A stretch of 33,481 nucleotides of DNA from Candidatus Peribacteria bacterium RIFCSPLOWO2_12_FULL_55_15 (lineage in GTDB: Bacteria > Patescibacteriota > Gracilibacteria > Peribacterales > Peribacteraceae): NCBI GenBank assembly GCA_001789045.1, contig MFYG01000002.1, forward strand, positions 1-33,481. The letters are read 5' to 3'. Below are positions 29,313 to 33,481 of the stretch, one piece after another. The notes under the pieces are model-generated. The model saw only the letters and a list, made by a program, of their open reading frames with translations, did not search any database and was not told where the DNA came from. Position numbers and translations under genes: made by a program. Numbering within the stretch: position 1 is the first letter of the stretch; the number at the start of each line of letters is the position of its first letter.

Positions 29313-29900
29313 ATGCAAGAGCTTATCGAAAGCGCAATTTCATCGTTAAAAACAGCCCAGGCCATGCTGCGGGATACAACGGGTATTGCCGATCCGGCCC
29401 ACGAACGCCACATGCTGAACGCAAATCGCCTCGGTGGGAAGGTGGATGGAAAGATTGTTGAGGGGGTCTTCGACGGACAGAACATGGTCGACGCGGACGG
29501 GAACACCTACCCCGTGCCTGCAAACTATGCATCAAAGAGCAAACTCGTGGAAGGCGACGGCATGAAACTCATCATTACCGACGAGGGAAAATTCATTTAC
29601 AAGCAAATTGCCCCCCTGGAACGGCAAACGGTAAGAGGCGTCCTCATCCAGGAAGATGGGCAATATAAGATTCTTGCTGAGGGAAAAACGTACCGGGTCC
29701 TCCTAGCCTCTGTCACATTCTACCGCGCTGAGGTTGGGGATCAGATTGTCATCCTCCTTCCAAAATCACAAGAAGCACATTGGGGAGCGGTGGATGCAGT
29801 TATACCCCGACATATCGCCGAAAGATCAGCAAAGGGAATCTTCAAACAACCTGCCGATGAAGGAGAAGATGGCGAACTGACACCAGCGGTCCACACCTAG
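29313..29900 (+). CDS. CPR-type conserved protein (VFDGQNM family)
   Basis: About 195 residues from ATG 29313. An N-terminal helix (MQELIESAISSLKTAQAML) is followed by a beta-rich domain with VEGVFDGQNMVDADGNTYPVPANYASKSKLVEGDGMKL and by a second one (KTYRVLLASVTFYRAEVGDQIVILLPK). I recall this sequence pattern from many CPR/Patescibacteria genomes, where it is unassigned or given an unsafe ribosomal-protein label; I cannot verify this here. There is no signal peptide. The frame is open from a TTG at 29253, but the helix start at 29313 looks natural. It stands in a plus-strand series with the TPR gene, secF and tig. Confidence 0.75.
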   Translation: MQELIESAISSLKTAQAMLRDTTGIADPAHERHMLNANRLGGKVDGKIVEGVFDGQNMVDADGNTYPVPANYASKSKLVEGDGMKLIITDEGKFIYKQIAPLERQTVRGVLIQEDGQYKILAEGKTYRVLLASVTFYRAEVGDQIVILLPKSQEAHWGAVDAVIPRHIAERSAKGIFKQPADEGEDGELTPAVHT

Positions 29901-29936
29901 TCGATAGGGGAATCCTCCTCTGCTAGGCTGAGCACC

Positions 29937-31253
29937 ATGCAAGCCTCCGCCCGTTTTGTCATCCCAATTGCAAGCGCCCTCCTTCTCACCGTGTGTATCC
30001 TCGGAGGACTCTGGTGGGAACTGAAGAAGAGCACGGCCTCTCTCCTTCAATATCAACAAAACCTCCAACAAGAGGAACCCCAAACTCCCAATGGCACTGC
30101 ACCATCCACGGAACCTCCTGATACTGATCCAAGAACACGGGCACTCATCTCCATCCGACAAGGGGATCTATTCGCTATACAGGGAGAATGGGCCTCCGCA
30201 GAGCGCGAATACACATCATCTGTGAAGGAAGGAGGAGGAGTGCCCGCCTTGCGTAAACTCGCCCAGGCTCAATTACAACGCCGAAATCTCCGCGGAGTGC
30301 GCCAAACGATTGATCAACTCCGTCAGGAAAACGTCCGCAGTGAAGATATCACGCTCCTCGAAGGGATCGTTCTCCTGCGTACTGGCGAATTGCAAAAACT
30401 TGCCGAACGCCTCGAGGTGATCCCTGATTCTCCACAAGCACACTATCTGAGCGCCCTCCTCGCCATCATTATGGGCAATCATGAAAAAGCGAAAGCTGAG
30501 CTTGATGAAACGAGTGCGGGATGGGAACCGATCCTCCGCTCCTATGCAAAAACCCTTCAGGCGGCGTACGAGGAATATGCGCTCTTCCCTGAAAGCCCCT
30601 CTATTCATCTTCTCACTCTCCTCTCTCGCGCCCTTGCGCAGGTACAGGAATGTGAAATCGCTCTCCCCATCCTCGCAAGCGTTACCCAGAAACAAGATGA
30701 CTACCGTGATGCATGGATTGTCCAAGGATATTGCGAACTCACGACCGAACGAACCGAGCAAGCGCTGATCTCTCTTGAACGAGCGTACGCGCTCGATCCG
30801 GAGAAACCGGAAATCCAATACTTCCTTGCCAGAACATATGGAACACTAGGAAATCATCGCAGCGCTCTCACCTTCTTCCAATACAGTCTCAGGAATGGTT
30901 TCACGCCGGAACACGAGATTCGTCGCCGCATCGCTCGCGAAGCAGACGCCATGGGAGAAATCTCGCTCGCGCTGGAACAGTACAGCGCTCTCCTCCGTCT
31001 CCCGGAAGCACGCAGAGATGATCTCGAAGATGCTATTCAGTTTGCCCTCCGCGTGGAACAGAAAGAAGAAGGATATGCGCTTGCCACCAAAGGGGCAGAA
31101 CGCTGGCCCAACGACGCACGCGTCCTCTACCTCCTCGGATGGACCGCCTCAGAAACAGGGAGAAATGATGAAACGAACCGGGCGCTGGAACAGGCTCTGA
31201 AGATCAACCCAACCTTCACGGCCGCTATAGAACTCCAAAAGAAAATCCGCTAA
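29937..31253 (+). CDS. Membrane-anchored TPR protein
   Basis: A 438-residue protein with one N-terminal membrane helix (about 7-28, FVIPIASALLLTVCILGGLWW), a Pro/Thr-rich spacer and then tetratricopeptide repeats over about 68-438. Clear TPR units include ALISIRQGDLFAIQGEWASAEREY, ALISLERAYALDPEKPEIQY, FLARTYGTLGNHRSALTFFQ and VLYLLGWTASETGRNDETNR. TPR arrays hold partner proteins; an anchored one before secF may help assemble an export or pilus complex. secF begins ten bases after its stop, so the two are probably co-transcribed. A TAGGCT seven bases before the ATG is a weak -10 candidate. Confidence 0.85.
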   Translation: MQASARFVIPIASALLLTVCILGGLWWELKKSTASLLQYQQNLQQEEPQTPNGTAPSTEPPDTDPRTRALISIRQGDLFAIQGEWASAEREYTSSVKEGGGVPALRKLAQAQLQRRNLRGVRQTIDQLRQENVRSEDITLLEGIVLLRTGELQKLAERLEVIPDSPQAHYLSALLAIIMGNHEKAKAELDETSAGWEPILRSYAKTLQAAYEEYALFPESPSIHLLTLLSRALAQVQECEIALPILASVTQKQDDYRDAWIVQGYCELTTERTEQALISLERAYALDPEKPEIQYFLARTYGTLGNHRSALTFFQYSLRNGFTPEHEIRRRIAREADAMGEISLALEQYSALLRLPEARRDDLEDAIQFALRVEQKEEGYALATKGAERWPNDARVLYLLGWTASETGRNDETNRALEQALKINPTFTAAIELQKKIR

Positions 31254-31263
31254 CATCCGCACT

Positions 31264-32133
31264 ATGTCGTTCATCGGGGCATCTCGCGTCCTACTCCCAT
31301 GCTCACTGGCCCTCGCCATCGGATCCTGTGTCCTACTTCTCTACCCTGGCCCACGCCTGAGTGTGGAATTCACCGGAGGTACCCTCATGGAAATCCAGCT
31401 TCCAGATGGCAAGACAAAGGAAGACCTTGCTACAATCCTCCCAGAAAACACCTCCATTACCTCTACACGAAACGGCAGTATCCTTATCCGTTCCCGTGTA
31501 CTTGGAAATGAAGAACACCGTGCCATCGGAGAACAGATAGAAAAGCAACTGGGCCCGAGTCCTGAACTCCAATTCACCACAATCGGACCAACGGTCGGAC
31601 GGAGTCTCCGCATCCGTGCTCTCTGGGCAATAGCTGTCGCGGCGGTGGCCATCATCATTTACCTCGCCTTCGCCTTCAGGAAAATCACGCATCGCCTCAG
31701 TCCATGGACATTCGCCATCAGCGCCATGATCGCCACTTTCCACGACACACTGATCACTCTGGGAATTTTCACGATCATCAGTCGTTTTACCTCCTTTGAA
31801 ATGGACCTCCTCTTTGTTGCCGGCCTCCTCAGCATCATAGGATATTCAGTGAACGATACGATCGTGGTGTTCGACCGCATTCGCGACAACATTTTCCTCG
31901 ACACACACCGAGAAGATTTCAGCGCTCTTGCTGAGCAAAGCATACGGCAAACCATGACACGGACAATCAATACCGGAACAGGGGTGATGATCATGCTCTT
32001 TGCTTTATTCTTCTTCGGTGCAGAGAGTATTCGCTGGTTCGTTCTCACACTCATCGTCGGCACTATCATAGGAACGTATTCTTCCTTCTTCGTCGCCATA
32101 CCGCTCCTAGTCTGTAGGAAAGAGAAATCCTAA
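31264..32133 (+). CDS. secF: Protein translocase subunit SecF
   Basis: SecF helps the Sec channel by pulling exported proteins with the proton gradient. The 289-residue protein has six membrane helices and the outer domain between helices 1 and 2. Family motifs are LSVEFTGGT, TIGPTVG, ATFHDTLITLG (the HD.LI motif), GYSVNDTIVVFDRIRDN and TINTGTGVMIMLFALFFFG. SecD, usually directly upstream, is not in the window; the TPR gene takes that place. The short N-terminus is normal. tig follows after six bases. SecF next to a ribosome-bound chaperone links export with nascent-chain folding. Confidence 0.95.
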   Translation: MSFIGASRVLLPCSLALAIGSCVLLLYPGPRLSVEFTGGTLMEIQLPDGKTKEDLATILPENTSITSTRNGSILIRSRVLGNEEHRAIGEQIEKQLGPSPELQFTTIGPTVGRSLRIRALWAIAVAAVAIIIYLAFAFRKITHRLSPWTFAISAMIATFHDTLITLGIFTIISRFTSFEMDLLFVAGLLSIIGYSVNDTIVVFDRIRDNIFLDTHREDFSALAEQSIRQTMTRTINTGTGVMIMLFALFFFGAESIRWFVLTLIVGTIIGTYSSFFVAIPLLVCRKEKS

Positions 32134-32139
32134 TCCCAC

Positions 32140-33132
32140 ATGGGCGACGCGCCTCCCGTCATCGAAAAGCTATCACATGCGCGCACGCGCTGCACATTTA
32201 CTATAGCCGACCCAGAGCGCTCTGCCCTGGAACACGGAGCCCTGGAACGCATGGCAAAAAAATCGCAGGTGAAGGGATTCCGGACAGGACATACCCCATT
32301 GGAAATCATCAAAGTGCAAACCAAACCAGAAGCACTGACGGAGCATATTATCCATGCCTTCCTCCAAGAACATCTCCCAAAACTCCTGAAGGAACAGAAA
32401 CTCACACCCATCATCCATCCTAAGATCGAGCTCACGTCCCATACACCGATCACCCTCTCGATCATCATCGTCGAGAAGCCAGCGGTAAAATTTCGCGGAC
32501 AGGACGCCCTCCGCATCAAAAAGAAAGAGATCATTGTCACAAACGAAGAAATCACCAAAACACTGGATACCCTCAAGAAGGAACACGCCATTGCAGAATG
32601 GACCGATGCGGTCACCCAAAAACAATGGGGTATCCCCTCACTCGAGCATCTCCGAACATCGATCACAGAGGCGCTGAAGCGCCAGAAGGAACAGGCCGAA
32701 CAGAAGCGGCGGGAGGAAGCATTCTTCGAGCAAGTCCAGAGTGGAATCGACATCGATCTCGCACAGGAGCTCCTCGAAGACGAGGAACGGCAGATGCTCG
32801 GCTCCCTGCAAGAGAACCTCCGCACCCAGAACCTCTCCTTCGCCGAGTGGCTGAAACGCACGAAGAAGTCAGAAGAAACAGTCCGCACAGATATGCGGCA
32901 AGGAGCAGAACGTCGCCTCCGCCTCCGCTTCGGGATCGATGCCCTCCTCCAAGAACACAACATCGCTGTCTCTGATGATGAACTCACAAAAGGCATCGCG
33001 GAACTCCTTCGGAGTCTCCCCCATGTTGAACGCGCCCGCCTCGCTCCCCTCTACACGCCGGGAGACGAAAGTTACGAGCGTTTTCGCTGGCAACGGCGCA
33101 TGCAGAAACTCCTCGCGATGTTCCTGGAATGA
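32140..33132 (+). CDS. tig: Trigger factor lacking the PPIase domain
   Basis: Trigger factor binds the ribosome exit site and shields nascent chains. The N-terminal domain has the ribosome-binding signature QVKGFRTGHTPLEII (family GFRxGKxP, about residues 43-57). The FKBP-type prolyl isomerase domain that normally sits between about 145 and 245 is absent: after VKFRGQDALRIKKKEI and ITKTLDTLKKEHAIAEW the sequence goes straight to the helical C-terminal arms (TSITEALKRQKEQAEQKRREEAFFEQ onwards). At 330 residues it is about 100 shorter than the E. coli protein, equal to the loss of that domain. It is probably the last gene of the secF transcript, ending at the hairpin 3139-3167 bases past 30 kb. 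Confidence 0.9.
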   Translation: MGDAPPVIEKLSHARTRCTFTIADPERSALEHGALERMAKKSQVKGFRTGHTPLEIIKVQTKPEALTEHIIHAFLQEHLPKLLKEQKLTPIIHPKIELTSHTPITLSIIIVEKPAVKFRGQDALRIKKKEIIVTNEEITKTLDTLKKEHAIAEWTDAVTQKQWGIPSLEHLRTSITEALKRQKEQAEQKRREEAFFEQVQSGIDIDLAQELLEDEERQMLGSLQENLRTQNLSFAEWLKRTKKSEETVRTDMRQGAERRLRLRFGIDALLQEHNIAVSDDELTKGIAELLRSLPHVERARLAPLYTPGDESYERFRWQRRMQKLLAMFLE

Positions 33133-33138
33133 ACTACA

Positions 33139-33167
33139 AAACCCCCGCAGCGCAAGCGCTGCGGGGT
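33139..33167. terminator. Strong hairpin between convergent tig and the partial gene
   Basis: ccccgcagcgc-aa-gcgctgcgggg is a perfect eleven-pair stem. On the minus strand it is followed by gttttg, so it best ends the minus-strand gene at 33208; on the plus strand it lies seven bases after tig. A second small stem, gaagcc/ggcttc (33181-33196), follows. Confidence 0.75.
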
Positions 33168-33207
33168 GGCAAGAATTCAAGAAGCCTCAAGGGCTTCAAG
33201 AGACAAG

Positions 33208-33480
33208 TCAGGGAACTTTCCGGGCGGCCCCGAGGAACACGTCGTCGTACGGGCTGTCAACCCAGTAGCTGCGGACGCGCACGCGACCCCCGCTGACGCT
33301 GAGTACGGCGTGGCCGCCATCCGGGAGCACTTCCGTGCAGCGGCACCAGTTGTCCTCGAGAAGATCGTTGCCGGTCTCCGTCAGATGGATAAGCAGAGCC
33401 GTGGCGGCGACGCAGACCGGCGCGGGCTTCCAGGCGGTGTCGATTCTGGCCAGGTGCCGGAGTTGTTCGTCCCAAGTCCT
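33208..33480 (-). CDS. Partial hypothetical protein (5' end outside window)
   Basis: The minus strand is open from the window edge to a TGA at 33208-33210, giving 90 C-terminal residues. They read RTWDEQLRHLARIDTAWKP, then PVCVAATALLIHLTETGND, LLEDNWCRCTEVLPDGGHA, VLSVSGGRVRVRSYWVDSP and YDDVFLGAARKVP. The composition is protein-like (alternating strands, two close cysteines) while the other frames give arginine-rich nonsense. No start is visible. The family is not recognised. It converges with tig, and the strong hairpin beyond its stop serves as its terminator. Confidence 0.7.
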   Translation of the reverse strand, partial: RTWDEQLRHLARIDTAWKPAPVCVAATALLIHLTETGNDLLEDNWCRCTEVLPDGGHAVLSVSGGRVRVRSYWVDSPYDDVFLGAARKVP

Positions 33481-33481
33481 C

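Noticed and set aside
1-33481. CRISPR array
   Set aside because: No regularly spaced direct repeats of 23-40 bases with unique spacers were seen; repeated sequences are palindromic units or recombinase fragments.
1-33481. Recoded TGA (as in Gracilibacteria)
   Set aside because: TGA ends pgi, trxA and the antitoxin at the expected family lengths, and no conserved gene reads through an in-frame TGA.

Overview
The window looks like a chromosomal piece of a Candidate Phyla Radiation (Patescibacteria) bacterium, most plausibly of the Peregrinibacteria/Peribacteria type. This is an inference from gene content, not a database result. The signs are a GC-rich compact genome with ATGA-type gene overlaps, a trigger factor without its prolyl-isomerase domain, a DnaX without its zinc module, a TraG/VirB4-like ATPase beside gyrA-rpmE-hrcA, a CPR-type 'VFDGQNM' protein, and many start codons only 6-9 bases after a -10 box. 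The code is the standard bacterial one: TGA is used as a stop (pgi, trxA, antitoxin).

Layout. 1-3502: a putative integrated element lying on the 3' side of tRNA-Val(CAC), carrying an SLH-domain surface protein and a serine recombinase. 3546-9814: housekeeping genes dcd, an unknown gene with a DM13-like lipoprotein, a DsbA-like lipoprotein, dnaX, a 5-formyl-THF cyclo-ligase and glyA. 9815-10372: a gene-free stretch full of hairpins, with a promoter-like sequence at one end and a terminator at the other, likely a structured RNA. 10373-16691 (minus strand): gyrA, rpmE, hrcA and a TraG-like ATPase. 16892-17494: an orphan gene with its own promoter and a strong Shine-Dalgarno. 17797-21849: rsmI (carrying an in-frame palindromic insertion), ruvA, pgi, trxA, a small membrane protein and a RelB/RelE-like toxin-antitoxin pair. 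21870-24659: a second, decayed element on the 3' side of tRNA-Ala(TGC). 24777-33132: a thioredoxin-CcdA fusion, tRNA-Cys, a lipoprotein, a large Ig/FN3 surface protein, a CPR-conserved protein, a TPR protein, secF and tig. 33208-33480: the 3' end of another unknown minus-strand gene.

The main discovery is the pair of elements. Both sit next to a tRNA gene in the same geometry. The recombinase 3' end runs into the tRNA through the hexamer TGGTGG, which is the complement of the tRNA end CCACCA. The hexamer recurs 3.3 kb (element 1) and 2.7 kb (element 2) away, where it is followed by a shared left-end sequence. That left end encodes the alternative C-terminus of the same recombinase, so integration would exchange the last codons of the recombinase for tRNA sequence. 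A third copy, inverted, lies just upstream of the intact recombinase gene and holds the full unintegrated-type junction.

Other points of interest are a 9-A run in dnaX where slippage would give a short gamma-like product, a hairpin element inserted in-frame in rsmI with a second copy before trxA whose stems differ in sequence but still pair, and an extracytoplasmic thiol-redox set (DsbA-like lipoprotein, CcdA fusion, membrane-anchored rhodanese).
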